Shown piece by piece: positions 48,121 to 61,312 of a DNA stretch of 64,000 nucleotides. The stretch is from Diplosphaera chodatii. Its lineage: Eukaryota > Chlorophyta > Trebouxiophyceae > Prasiolales > Stichococcaceae. The notes under the pieces are model-generated. The model ran no database searches and was not told the DNA's origin. It saw nothing but the letters and a program-made list of their open reading frames with translations. Numbering within the stretch: position 1 is the first letter of the stretch; each line of letters begins with the position of its first letter. The position numbers and the translations under genes are program-made. Location: assembly GCA_032358165.1 (NCBI GenBank), contig JAALGY010000053.1, forward strand, positions 1,302,001-1,366,000. The letters are read 5' to 3'.

Positions 48121-49989
48121 ATGCAATGCCTTCATGCACCCCTCGGTGACGTTGGACTCCGAGGCGGTGCGAAGCGCAGCGTCCACCGCACCTGGTGCAT
48201 CGCGAGGCGGCGGCAAGCATTCACGGCACATACTCGCAGCAGACGCGTGGCCTGCACTGCCAAATGCGACGCGCAGCACAGCGATCACAGTACCACCTCG
48301 GTGGAGGAGCGCACCGCAGACGATGCAGCTGATCAGCACCCCAAAGCGGCACCGCCCGATGATGCAACAGCAGCCGACACCCTCAGCCTGCTGGCAGTGT
48401 CCGGGCTGTGGGCCACCTACTCCCCGGCGCTGCGCTACCTGTACATGCTGCCCGGGCCGCCGACGCCGGTGGCCCTGACCACGAGCCGCGCCCTGCTGCA
48501 GGCCGCCTGCCTGCTGCCGCCGGTGCTCCTGGCACGAGGTCCGTGCGCTCGACACCCTCGCTGACCCGGCCCTGCTCGGCATGCATCACACAGTGGTTTC
48601 TGCCCTTGGGATGTATTGCTTGTATGCCACTTGTCTTTGCAATCTGCTGCAGGAGTTGCAAGCAGCCGTGCAGAGGGGGACAATGGTGCGGCTGCACAGC
48701 GGCAGCAGACGTTCACACCTACGTTCTGGCGCGCTGCCATGGAGCTGGGCCTGCTCAACTTCTTGGGCACTGCCTCTCAGGTACATGCGAACGCTTCTGG
48801 GCATGCTGCATCTCAGCTGTTGACCGCTGCCTGGTACTCTGACGCTGGCTGACACGCACTGCATTTTGCCACGGTGATCCCACGCTGATGGCTGGGGTTT
48901 CAACCAGCCTCTCCACTATCCTCATCTCCCAATGATGCTGCCTTGCAGGCGGTGGGACTGGAGACCACGACGGCCACCAAGGGCGCCTTCCTGATCCACA
49001 CGACAGCGCTGTTCACGCCGCTGATCGCCGGGCTCACGGGCAGCAAGGTCAGCAGCGTGGTGTGGCTGGCGACGCTGCTGGGCGCAGGCGGCACAGTCCT
49101 GTTCTCAGCCGCAGCACACCCAGCCGCTGATGCCGTGCAGCAGTTGACGCCGCAGTTTGGACGTGGGTGTTGTTCTCACAAGGGTGCTGAGATGCAGCTG
49201 ACATGATGCCCAAAACGGCTGCTGCATGGCCGTCTGGATGTTCATGGTTGACGTTCGGCAATGCTTTCTAATTGGCTGGGTGCAGGGGGAGATGCTGCAG
49301 TGGTGCTGGCTGCGCTTTGCTACTCCCTTACCACTGTCCGCATTGGATTCTTTGCTGCGCGCCTGCGGCCGCTGCAGCTGGCGCTGGCCAAGAGCAGTGG
49401 CCTTGCCGCGCTGGCTGCAGGTGCACCATGTGGATGTCCGGTCGCACTGGCCCTGCATTTCAAGCCCAAAAATTCTGCACTGGCTGCTGACCCTGTTGTC
49501 CACCTTTGAGTGTGATTTGACCACCGTCAAAGTAGGTTCCACATCATTCCCTGCTGCTCAGGTTGGTTTGGGGTGACCTGCGTATCCACTGCAGCACATG
49601 GGCAGCCGCTGCAGTCTCTCTGGCCGGGCTACCGCAGCCCTGAAGCATGGCTTGTGCTAGCCCTCATGGCTGTGTCAGGCGCGACTGCTGCAGCTCTGCA
49701 GTCCAGGGTGAGCACCTTGCTCCATCAGCATTCGCTGTGTGGATGCCATGATCCCCAGTTGTTGCTCGTTGCATGCCCATTCTTATCAGACGTTTGTGTA
49801 CAGGAGCAGATGTTTCTGATGCAGGGGCAAAGCCGTGTACCAGCCGCCAGGGCGCAGGTTTTGTTCTCAACCACTCCGTTGTGGTCCACAGCTATCGCGA
49901 TCGTGCTGCTGCATGAGGCAGCACTTGGCGCAACTGAGATATTTGGCGGTGCCCTCATCATCTTTGCGTCAGTGCTGGCAGCAAAGTAG
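48121..49989 (+). CDS. EamA-type drug/metabolite transporter, probably plastid
   Basis: Ten-helix DMT-superfamily carrier of unknown substrate. Six exons join in phase to 390 aa: 48121-48538, 48653-48780, 48949-49162, 49286-49420, 49595-49707, 49825-49989. Residues 1-70 are rich in Arg, His, Ala and Thr (RRRQAFTAHTRSRRVACTAK), consistent with a transit peptide. The two EamA halves start at LLAVSGLWATYSPALRYLY and GDAAVVLAALCYSLTTVRIG. The end of the first half contains AVGLETTTATKGAFLIHTTA (the TxxxxFL loop of EamA proteins) and the second half ends PLWSTAIAIVLLHEAALGAT, with the LHE motif common in this family. Plant plastid homologues of this layout exist, but the transported compound cannot be told from sequence. 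Confidence 0.85.
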
Positions 49990-50189
49990 CACAGCAGGAT
50001 CTGCAAACAACATTGACGCGATGGGAACGAACAACTTGAACTGAAGCTGTGATCCTGTTCCTTTACATGGAGCGTTGCACCTGTTGATCGCGAATCTGAA
50101 GTGCACTGGATCTTGGGCCGTGAACACGATGTCAACTCATTTGCCGTCTCTACAAACCAAAGCTTCAAACCACAGACACTTCGTGTTAC

Positions 50190-53100
50190 TTAGACTCGCC
50201 CTGCAAAACGGCCAACTCCACTGGCCCCACAAAATCTACAGGCTCCATGGCCCCTTTCTCCGAGCATTGCCGCCATTGTGCCGGGCTCTGTCACAGCTGA
50301 TCCACCGGGACTGGATGCATCGCCGCCAGAAGCCGCCCCACAGCCTTCTGGATGCGGACCTGTTGACGCAGCCAGACCAGACACAATCAGCGAAAAGAAG
50401 CCAGCCCGTGGCTGTCCAGCAAATGACCTCCTCAAACGTGCAAGTGGGACTTGGCTCAGGCTGGCACACGAAGCAGGGGCTCCCAGCCGCCGCTCGCGCA
50501 CCTGCAGGCCCGGGTCGGTGCAGTCCACCTTGCCGGCCTGGTGGTCCACCACCACATCGACGCCGTCCACCTGGCAGATGGACACAAAGACGCCTGCAGT
50601 GTGGCTTTGGAACCAATGCAACTGGCCGGTAGCGCCAATCACCGATCAGCAGCAAGAGCCACGTGTTCCTGTTGCGTCAACCTGACCCCTGGCAACCTTA
50701 GTGCAAAGGATGTCGTGTTGAACGAATCAGCGATGCAAGGGGCCGAGGGGCACCTGCAGCAGCACCAGCTCCTGCTCCGAGTCCACCTTGGCCTCGCCGA
50801 ACTGCGCCGTCAGCATCGCTGCCACAATCTCCATCTCTGCACATCAATGCACAAGGCAGATGTAAAAAGCCATGGTATATTGGATCATACACAGTATCAT
50901 GCATTGGGAAGGCCTGTCACGTCATTGGCAAATATGTGATGATGTGGTGGGCTGACTGGAACGAGGTCCCCACCTGCGCTGACGACGGCTGCATAGTCTT
51001 TATCTGCCAGGGCGAGGCGGCGCCGCTTCTCTGCACCTGACAACAGCTGCGGCTCGCCCATCGTCTGCAGCCATGCCAGGTCGAGGTGTCAAGTGACGTG
51101 CGCTCAATGGGCTTATGACATCCAGAAGTCAATGCATACTAGAGGTAGCAACATCATATGCAAATGGCAAAGCTGTGGGCACACCAGAATGACAGGCTGG
51201 GCAACACGCTCATGTCAGGACTGATATCTGAAGCCCAGCTGTGGTTCATCAATTCGGGACCCGCAAAGCTGCAATGCTGCGCGATGCGAAATGCCATGCA
51301 CGGGGAGGTCGAAGGTGGTCACTGCCCACGGGTGAGGAGCACCTGCAGGAGCACGGCGATCACGGCGTCTGCCAGCATGTCCGGCAGCGCGCCCCCCTGC
51401 CACTCCAGCAGCAGGTGCTGCGGCGGCTGCGTGGCACCATCGGCACCTGCCACGCTGCTGCTGCCTTTCGCCGTGTCAGCCGCTCCTGCCTTGACACCGT
51501 CTGCCTTTGCTGCCTGCGTCGCTGACTGCTTTGCCGATGGTGGCATTCCCACCGGCGGCTGCGGCGGCGCCGCGAGGGTGACCGTCACGGCGTCGCCAAT
51601 GCGCAGGCTCTGCTGAGCTGTGTCCTGCCCGCTGCCTCCGGTGCTGCTGATGCTGCCGGCGCCAGGGAGCCCCGCCGCCTGCAGGCCCTCGAACACGAGC
51701 TCCAGGGCCAGCCGCACCTGGTGACGCAGGCCACAGGTCCGTTCGGTTTCAGTCGACAAGGTTACTTGGCATGGCGCAATGCTACTTTGATTCCCATCTG
51801 CATGGGTGCAACTTGCACACTCTCCGGCCTCGTGTCGGTGGTTGCCCACCTTAGACTTTGCTTGCAGTAAGACTTGACAGCAGGTGCTCTGTGACTTTTT
51901 CAAGCCCCGGCAGCACTTTCACATACTTCAACCACAAGCTATGCAGCAGATAAGCGGACAGCACACCTCAGAGAAGGGGCGCGTGAGCGGGATGGCCTGC
52001 CGCTGCAGCACCCGGCCGGGGTGCAGCTTGGTGTACGCGGGCAGGTCCTCGGGCGCCAGCAGCGCGTTGCGCCCCCGCGCCCGCACCAGCAGCCCCGCCA
52101 GCTGCCGCCCGGGGGCCGGCGGCTTCTCCGCCAAACGCCCGACCACCTGTGTGCTCAATGGTTCGTCCAGTTAGGGAACAGGAGTGCATTCTTGCCTCAT
52201 GTTGATGCCTACATGCCTTCACAGCCTTGGACACTCCTGTCAAAGCTGGCAACAGTTGCCGATGCGTACCTTTGCAAGGTGCTTGGGCTTGTGGGGGATG
52301 CGCACGGCCTGCGTCACACGGGGCATGTAGAACTGGCGTTCCTGCCCCAGCGCCTTTGCCTGCAAAGGTGAAGGGATCCAGCAGTTTGCATACCACGTGA
52401 TCTGTAGAGGGACAGAACAGCAGCATCTGGGAAAACAATTTAAAGCAAGCAACCCACGCTTTGAGATTTGCATATAACATAGCTTGTCCTGACGAGTCCT
52501 TGTTCACGGCACATCGAAACGTTGGCAGGACCCTTGCACAGCTTTGAACACAGTGTGGAGGCGGGCTTGCCTGCTGCTGAAGCGCATCACGCAGCCGCTG
52601 CATGTTGGTGGCCTCGCCGTGGACCAACACCACGTGGGGTGGCTGCAGCGCTGCTACGAACTCGCTGGTCTGCGGGAAGTCGGCGTGTGCAGAGAAGGAA
52701 ATGGCGTCCACCGACATGCGCAGCGGCACCTGCCAGCAGCAGGGGTGGTGATCAACAGGGACGGTGCATCCACGCGAGAATTGCTGTACTGTGAACACGC
52801 CCTGGCTGAAGCCCAAAGGCTGCACGACATGTGGGGAGAGGCACTGCAGGACTCTGGTCTGAAGTCAGCTCCTCGACATCATTGTTTCATTCGTGCTGTT
52901 CAATACACGTCACACATAGTCTGCACCTTGAGGCCCGCGCGGGTGAGGACCTCGGCGGGGCTGTCCAGCACCTGGCGCGCCATCGTGCCCGCCACCGCAA
53001 AGTCGGCGATGATGACGCCGTTGCGCGGGTTGTCGGCCCACTGGTCGAACAGCTCCCGTGACACCCCGCTCTGCAGAGCCAATGACACGGTTCGGAGTGG

Positions 53101-55325
53101 ACTTGGGCGAATCATGCAGCATGCGGCCTGATGCACACAAGGGCAGCACATGCCACAGCTTGTGAAGCCAAGCACTAACCTGCAGCATGGACGGCGTGGC
53201 CATCACGACGCAGGGGCCGCTGTCATCTAGCGAGCCTGTGAGGTGCTGGACGTGCTTGAACACGAACGGGTTCGACGCCTGCAAGCAGCATACAGTGCAT
53301 GTGGACGACACCCTTGGTCATGGTGCACCCAGTGGCTCATGATGGACGGCATGTCCCTGCGCTATGCGGTCTCCGTGGGCAGACTGCTGGGTATGCAGCC
53401 AATGCTCAGGCCTCGAGTATCCGGGAACAGACCTGGAAGGCGGCCTGGATGTCGCTGTTCATCATCTCGATGTACGTCTGGTAGATGGACATGGCGCGGC
53501 GGGCGAGCGCGCTGGCCTGGTAGATGGGCACGTTGCGGAGGTCGGGGCTGCGCTCCCAGTACTCCTCCAGGATCAGCAGCAGCTCCTGCAGCCAGGGCAG
53601 GGAATGTGGCCTGAGTCACCATTGCATCGGATCAGACCCACATCTGTTGCCCCTGTGAGGTGACAGATTCCGCAGCAGTGGGCACAGGCATTGATGTCCA
53701 TCCCAGCCAACACCACACCATCGCCGGTGGCGGCCTCACAGTTGCGGACCAAGCTGCGGACTCGCAACGCTGCAGCTGCTCCTGACAGCTGTGCACTGCG
53801 GTGTGAGGGCAAGCGGCACCTGCGCACGCCCGAGAGCGACGACCGGCATGAGCACGCGGCCGCCGCGCGACACGATGCCGCGCACCGTCTCCACCAGCCG
53901 CTTCTCCCGCTGCGTCCGCTCCTCGTGCCGGTTCACGCCATACGTCGCCTCCACAATGACTGCAAGATACAGGCTCACAACCTCGCCAAGAGTGTCGTTC
54001 CGTGGGTTGGGGTCTGAACATCTGCCAGTCGATCCTGCGGAGCATGCTTCAGCAGCAACTCTGAAGAGGGACGGAGCAACCTAATAGCACGTGAGAGCAA
54101 CAGCATATGTTGCTGGGCTTCCTCCATGAGAACACCCCGAGATCACGCACCAATGTCGGGGCGGACAGTCGGCAGGTCTGCGGCCGACAGATGGCGGTCC
54201 GGCTGGCGGCTGTAGTCCCCGGTGTACAGCACCCGCATCCCCGCAATCTCCACCATGAACATCGCTGCGCCCAGCACATGCCCTGCCCGGTATGCTGTGA
54301 CCTGTTGCAAGGCATCCAGAGACGTGGCATATTCTGTAGGCACACCGCCTATTGCCCCAGAAAGTCGATACAACTCAAGGGGTTGGGAACACCATCAATG
54401 CTACACTGTTCAAGTACTAATTGCATGACAGCCTGCACCAGGGAAGCTGCAAAGACGCACCTGGATGCCGTCGATGTCGATGGTCTGGTAGAAGTCCATG
54501 ACCTCGGTGCGCTCCAGGGTGTCCGCCAGGTCCTTCTCGGTGTACAGCCCCTCGTCGGAGGAGCCGCGTGACACCTTGACAAAGTCCCGCAGCAGCGTGT
54601 GCGCGATCGCCTTTGTGGGGTGCGTCATCAGGATGCGCCCCTGCGAGACACGTGCAGCAACAGTGTCTGGATCTTGAGAGGACAGCTGAGAGAGGAAACA
54701 GGGAGCAACATGCTTCTGTCGCTGTAGCGGTCGGTGTAGGTGATGATGCTTGGGCGCCGCCGCCCAGGCATTGCCCCAGGGGGCTGCCTGTGGGGTGTCA
54801 GTGAAGCAGTGGCGCTGGCACACCTTGAAGGTGGTCTTGGTGGCGACGTAGGGCACGGCGGCGACGTGGTCCAGGTGGAAGTGGGTGACCAGCATCACGT
54901 CCACCTCCTCCATCTCCACCTCATCGAAGTACGGCAGCGACGCCGGGCCGGTGAAGCCCGGATGAATGCCGCAGTCCAGCATCACCGTCTTGCCCCTGCA
55001 GAGCATCCAGGACACTTGCTGTGAGAACTGGAGTCATATACCGCGATACTCATAGCGTGGGCGCCGTTGGAGGCAATGTGACCGCTGTAGCACATCGCAT
55101 GCGGCAGGCAATGCTTGGCGCCGTCACGGTGGTCCGCCATGTCGCAGGATGCATCACCACAAAATACAGTGGAATCCTCAGCGCTGGATGCAGCCGGACT
55201 CACATGTACTTGACGATGATGCATGACCGTCCGACCTCCTGGCCCGCGCCCAGGGGAATGACCTCCACGGCTGGCAGCGGAGCGGCATCAGGCTGCTGCC
55301 CCGCCTTGCGCTTGACGCCCGACAT
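50190..55325 (-). CDS. CPSF73: Cleavage and polyadenylation specificity factor 73 kDa subunit (3'-end endonuclease)
   Basis: Metallo-beta-lactamase/beta-CASP nuclease that cuts pre-mRNA at the poly(A) site. Fifteen exons read in phase: 55325-55204, 54995-54824, 54640-54461, 54301-54151, 53959-53820, 53585-53433, 53278-53180, 53070-52927, 52729-52571, 52359-52270, 52146-51967, 51717-51343, 51064-50974, 50836-50754, 50621-50190. The Zn motif HFHLDH is in exon 2. [20 protein letters not shown] and [14 protein letters not shown] are in exon 4, the beta-CASP core [20 protein letters not shown] in exons 5-6, [14 protein letters not shown] [17 protein letters not shown] and [14 protein letters not shown] in exon 9. 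The C-terminal domain ([17 protein letters not shown]) is in the last exon. Exon 12 has an Ala/Gln/Pro insertion. The ~856-aa reading exceeds the usual ~690-700, so the final ~110 residues may be intronic with the true end elsewhere. Intron 9 has a GC donor. Confidence 0.9.
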
Positions 55326-55875
55326 CCTTTTGGGCTATTCAGAGGCCTCTGACGTCACATTGGATCCTTGTTGCGTGCACGGGTGGTAACACAATTGCAG
55401 CTGCCACTTTGATGGCATGTGCGCACAGCAAACCAGGCCTGCTTCACAGGCTCGCGTCAGACGTACGCTGTGAGCACGATGACAGCACAGCTGCAACGAA
55501 TGTGATCTTCAGGCGGAGCCAGGATCAGCAAATGATGCGTCTGAGCTGCCATGTACAGTGGCTTTGCTGGGTGCGGGCCACCCTGTGGTGGGATGTATGT
55601 ACTGAGAACAGATGTACTGCACGCAGCAGCGTGCTGCAGCATCTCTGCCAGTACATAAACATGTAGTTTACACTTCACAGCTTCACACTCATGACACCTC
55701 ATCGGTTAGTCGTAGAAAATTGCTTCAGTCATGCTCGCCACCTTCGGACATGATGAAGAAGCGTCCACCAATATGCCACTGTCATGAGCCCAGACCGAGG
55801 GCAGATTGGCAAGCAAAACAATCCGTACATCCCATCAAAAATGTGCACCACTTCACCATGTGACCCTGACATGGC
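55326..55875. other. Intergenic between CPSF73 and Cu-ATPase genes
   Basis: 550 bp, both neighbours on the minus strand: promoter of CPSF73 and 3' UTR of the Cu-ATPase. No credible exon. Confidence 0.4.
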
Positions 55876-58800
55876 TTAGTGGCTTGCGGCAGCTGGCCGT
55901 CTCCCGCTGCCGCTATCTGATGTACCCGCCGCTGCGCTGCTGCCCGCCGTGGCGCTCCCCATGTTGCGCAGCAGCAGGCTGTTGGCGACGACTGCCACGG
56001 AGGAAAAGGCCATCATGCCACCTGCACCGCCGGTAACACCCGCTAACTCTACTACATAGCTTCCCTCGTCAAGGCTTATGAACTGCTGCCCGAAAATGTC
56101 GCCTGATAGCAGCAAGTGCACGTTCACGGGGCGCAGGAGCCTCACCCGCCGCGGCGGGGCTGAGCGACAGGTCGAAGGCGGGCAGCAGGGCGCCCGCGGC
56201 CAGGGGGATGCCCACCAGGTTGTACACCAGCGCCCACGCCAGGTTCTGCCGGATCTTGGCCAGCGTCGCCCGCCCCAGGTCCAGCGCCTGTTGTTGGCAG
56301 CAGAAAGCATGGATGTGACATTAGGGATGGATTAGGGATTGGATGGGACATTAGAGGCACTGTGTACGGTAAGTGTGCAGGCAGCGAGTGGGTTGAGCAT
56401 CTGAAAGCCATGACTGCCAGACGCTCGGTGCTGCAGTTGCTGTTCAGGTGGGCGGTCCCCGGCGCACCTCCAGCGCCTGGCTGAGCCGGTCGCCCATGAG
56501 CACCACGGAGGCGGCCTGCGCCGCGGCGTCCATGCCGCCCGACACCGCGATGCCCACATTCGCCGCCTGCGCCGCCCACAGCCCGATCACTTAGGCAGCG
56601 CCACCGGCACACAGCACCGGCAGGACTCGCTGCAATCTGGACGTGTGACAGCTAAGCGCTGCAGATGCATTCAGGCAGTGTCTCGCAACAGCAGTTGCAG
56701 TGTGATTGGAGACCGGGGGGTACCGCCAGGGCCGGGGCATCGTTCACGCCGTCGCCCACGGCTGCCACGGTGCGGCCCTCCGCGCGCAGCCGGCGCACCA
56801 CCTCCACCTTGCCCTCCGGCCGCATGCCGCCCAGCGCCGCTGTCTCCTGCGCGTCAGAAGCACGCCCCTTCTTCTGGTCGGGCGCACGGCTGACTGGGGA
56901 TGCAGGGGCTGGGGCAGTGCCTGATGCAAGCACATTGCCTAGTGCGGGTGCCGGCAGAGGCCGGGCATCAGGACGACCCCACTCACAGCACACGGACATG
57001 GGGCTATCAGTGCGGCCCGCACCGGGATGCCGACTTCGCGGGCGCAGGCGGCCACGGCGGCCGGGCTGTCGCCGCTGACCAGCAGCACCTGCGCGCCGCG
57101 CCTCTGCAGCTCCCGCACCACCGCCACCGCGTCAGGCCTGCAGCACAGCCGGAGGACCCTCTGCACCTGGTCCGTGTTCTGTGAACAGCTGGCACTTCCG
57201 ACTGAGGTGCGTCGACGCAATGCAGACGCATCATTCTTCGCTTTCATGCTGCGCACCTGAGGCTGTCCCTGAACGCGAGGCTGCCGATGATGCCGCGGCC
57301 CTCCACGCCGACATAGACGACTGTTGCCGCGCTGGCCGCGTGGCTGTCGTCCTGCGGCCCCTCGGCGCTGCAGCCGACGGCGTCTGCCACCCACTCCCGC
57401 CGGCCGGCAGCCACACGGCGCCCGTCGATGGTGCCCCGCACGCCCTCGCCCGCCTCTGTGAACGCGTCCGCCAGCTGCGGGGGCTCCAGGCCTGCGAGGT
57501 CGACCAGCAGTGTGGCCACTTCGCACATGCACAATGTACTTGAGTCGATTTTAGCGTGCGCGTCTCAAGGAGCACACAGGTAGCTTGATCACCCTGTTGC
57601 TGAGCTGCTGCCAACACGGCGTCCGCCACCGGATGCCGCGTGCTGCCTTCCACTGCTGCCGCAATCGACAGCAGCTCTGCCTCGCTGGTCCCATCTGCAG
57701 CAGCACCAGCCCGATGCATACGCTGCAATTTGCTGATCTCCAGCATCGATGCATTGCATGGCAGAAATTCCGCAAAGAAAGAACAACAGACGAGAGACAC
57801 TTTGCGCGTGCTCACCGCGGGGCGCCGCTGCCGTCAGCTGCAGCCTCCCGTGGGTGAGGGTGCCGGTCTTGTCCAGCACCACGGCGTCCACCGACGCCGC
57901 CGCCTCCAGCACGTCGCCGCCCCGCAGCAGCAGCCCCCGCCGCGCGCCCGCCGCAGACGCCACCAGCACCTGCGCAACGAGCCAGCCAGCTGCTCGTCTC
58001 AGGTACTGTCCATGTCAAAAGGTGTACGCACATTGTTCATGCTGCCAATCGAACATCGGAAAACAGACGTCATCAAGTGCAGAAGGCAGAAACGTGCGAA
58101 ATGCTGATGCTTTGACCCCTGCTGGTTGGCAGCCTACATGTTGAGGGCTGTGGCATCGTGGCCCTGGTGAGTGAGGCGAGGTGCTGGCCAGACGATGGTC
58201 ATCTGTGATCACGATTGTGCTGGTCAGTGCCGCCTACCGCGGTGGGTGTCGCCAAGCCCAGGGCGCAGGGACAGGCCACCACCAGCACGTCCACCGCCAG
58301 CCGCACCGCGAGCGGCAGAGCGCCGCCCGCAGCCATGTCCACCACATCTGGGAACACCTGTGGACCTGCAGATGCAGGTCCCAGTGCAGTCCCTTGTGAC
58401 AGTTGTCCAGAGATGTCTGCCCATGTTGCAACATTGGCCTCGTGCAGGAGGGTTGCTGCGCATCATTCTGCAAAAAGGCGGCGCCGTCACAGGTGCTCAC
58501 CCAGCAGGTACCAGAAGCCGAAGGTGATAGCTGAAGCTGCCATGACTGTGTAGCAAAAGCGGCCTGCCACAGAGTCGGCAAGCCGCTGCACAGGCGCCTC
58601 CCGCCCCTGCAACAAAGTATACTTTGGAGCTCAGAACGACAGTGGCTTTCACGTGGCCACTGAAACACAGGCTGCTGACGCATTGCTGCCAGGCCATCTA
58701 GTGACCGTCAACTTGATGGTACGAATGGCCTTGACCGACCTGCGCCTCTGCAACAAGGGCGGCGATGCCCGCCAGGGTGCTGTCCTGCCCCGTGCTGGAC

Positions 58801-61312
58801 GCCTCGATGGTGAGCACACCCTCGTAGTTCACCGTCCCGGCAGTCACCTGCGACCGGTGATGGCCAAGAATCCGCCATCAGCAAGGTCGGAGCGACTGAC
58901 ATGACGCAGCGGGCACCACATCACGCCTGCTGCACAACGACTGCACAAGTGTACAGCAGGAGTGTGGCTCCGGACACTCACCCGGTCACCCGTCTGCTTC
59001 GGCACCAGGGCAGCCTCGCCCGTGAGCATCGCTTCATCGGCTACTGCTCGCCCGCTGAGCACCACGCCATCCACCTGGACATATCAAGTGTTTTGGATCG
59101 CAGAGGGTTGCATGTATGAATCTGGACCAGCGCTGCAACGTGAAAGGCGCCCAGCGACCTTGTGACGACACAGTGCCATGGAGGCTTGTGGGAAGCACGG
59201 CCGGAAATGCCGTTGCTCCACCATGCTGCAGCCAGGGATCTGTGGAGCCGGCCCTCACCGGCATGCGCTCGCCGGGCAGCACGCGCAGCACGTCGCCTGC
59301 TGCGACGCTGGCTGTCGGCACAGACGCCGTCTCCGCTGCCGCGGCCCCAGAGGCAGCGGCAGCCTCCAGGACCATGCGGGAGCGCTCCGGAATGAGTGCC
59401 GCCAGCGTCCGCAGGTCGGCTGTACCACACAGGAACGCACATGAGCTCGATGTTGGGAGTACCAGCACAGCAACCCCATCATGGCGTTCTGCAGCAATGC
59501 CTCAGGGTGTTGCTGCCGCCGTCCCGTGGGCCGCCCCAATCAAGTGCAGGCGAGCCCCCGCCTGACCCACAGGCACAGCGGGCACCTGAGGCCTTGAGGC
59601 GGGCGCGCGCCTCCAGGGAGCGGCCCAGCAGCACGATGGCCAGCAGCATGACGGGCTCCTCCAGGAAGCTGGACTGCAGGCCGACGTCCGGCAGCAGCAG
59701 CGACGCCGCGCCCGCCAGGAACGATGTCGCGGCGCCCAACCCGATCAGCGAGTTCATGTCCGGGTGGCCCCTGCAGCTTGTGCAGAATGGTCAGGGCATG
59801 CTCCTGACACCAGCCGCTGGAGTGCAGGGCACGGCACTGCCTTGGCTTTGCGATGTGCTGTGCGTTGCGCTGCCCAGCAGTGCTGCACGCCTCCAAGTGC
59901 CATGCAAACCCAGCAGACCGAAAACATGAAAGGAGTATCCTTGCCCGTGCAGCGCTGATGCGTGTGCCAGCATAGAAGATCACCATCCCAATACTCTCGC
60001 CAGGCATTCTGGCTTCACACGGGCAATCAGCCTGCTTCCTGAGCTGCTGCTCAGCACTTGTACTTGTGCCAGCAGCACTGACAGCAGACGGCTGAACGAC
60101 CCGACAGTCACACTTTCATGGGTATAAGGACCAACCTCAACAAGGCTGTGACGCCGCTGGTGAGCAGCTTGCGGCCCGGGCCAAGCAGCGCGACGGCGCC
60201 CAGCCCCGCTGACACACCGGGGCTGCCCAGCGCCGCCATCAGCGGCGTGTGCGCGTGCTCGTGCCAGCCCAGCGCGTGCGCCGCATGCCCCACATGATGC
60301 ACGCAGCACACCGCCACCAGGCCCTGCGGATCAGATTTTGCCACATGGGCCGGTGTGCATGGTCTGGAATGTCACACACATGAAAGAACCTTGCTGTTGT
60401 CAAGCCAGTCACCATGTGACGTAGATCCAAATGCATACCCAGGCAAAGCTCAGGCTGAGGAGGCCGCGCCGCAGCTCATCCGCTTTGGCTGCCTCCGCTG
60501 CATCCGCAGATGCCAGCAACCCGCCACCGCCTGCTGTGCGGGGCTTTGACGGGAAGCCCTGCGGTACAAGCTTCATGCTAGATAAAGTCACTCTATCGCC
60601 GGACCCAACAGGCCCATGGAAGAAGATTGACCATGGTATGGGCAGTTGACAACCCACCTTGGCTGTCAGCAGCTCGCCCAGCTGGTCTGCGACGGAGGGC
60701 GCTGCTGGGCTGTGGATGGTGACCACAGCGCTGCCTGTCACCAGATTCACCGACGCTGACTGCACCTCTGGCCGCGCCACCAGCAGCCGTTTGACGGCGG
60801 CGGAGCAGCCGCCGCACTTCATGCTGCCCACATCCAGCAGGATTGCTTCCGTCTGCGCGGCCTCCTCACCTGTAGCGGTGGCAACGGCAGCTTCAGGTGC
60901 GCAAACTTGCATACTCGGTTCCGGAGTCGGATGAAGTACCATGACGGTAAAATTGAGTGACTGCAGTCGGGGAAGCACCTGCTGTGGCTGGTGCAGGTGC
61001 GGATATCGTAGAGGATGCGGCACGGCAGATAGTTGCATGGTGTATCCTGCTGCCAGATGCTGGGCTGCAGCTTTGCAGACCTGCTGCTGATATCTGCCGC
61101 CTTCCGCAGCGTGGCTGTCGCTGGGCGCTGCTTGTGGATTCATCAGAGCGGCGATGCGGAGCGGCACCTGCGCTGGCGCATGAGGTAAACACAACCGGTG
61201 TGCTGGTGCACAAGGATGTCAAACACGGAGCTGCACGAAGCAGATAGAGCTGTCGCGAGGCTGCGCGCCCGCTCAGCTGCATAAGGCGCTGTGCTGTCCG
61301 CTGCACTTGCAT
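55876..61312 (-). CDS. HMA8: Plastid copper-transporting P1B-type ATPase (PAA/HMA6-HMA8 group)
   Basis: Cu(I) pump of envelope or thylakoid that supplies plastocyanin. The reading starts at ATG 61312 with a Gln/Arg/Ser-rich leader suitable as transit peptide. It has one HMA domain with MKCGGC (about 60.82 kb), followed by transmembrane segments. The phosphatase loop has [15 protein letters not shown] (59.02 kb), CPC in [14 protein letters not shown] (58.26 kb), the phosphorylation site DKTGTLTHG (57.87 kb), the HP motif [10 protein letters not shown] (57.63 kb), and the hinge [11 protein letters not shown] (56.74 kb). The last helices are in [18 protein letters not shown] (56.2 kb) and [18 protein letters not shown] (56.0 kb). 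The order is complete and the frame unbroken across roughly 15-17 exons, whose limits were not all fixed. The actuator motif reads TGEA where TGES or TGEP is usual. PAA1 versus PAA2 cannot be decided here. Confidence 0.9.
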
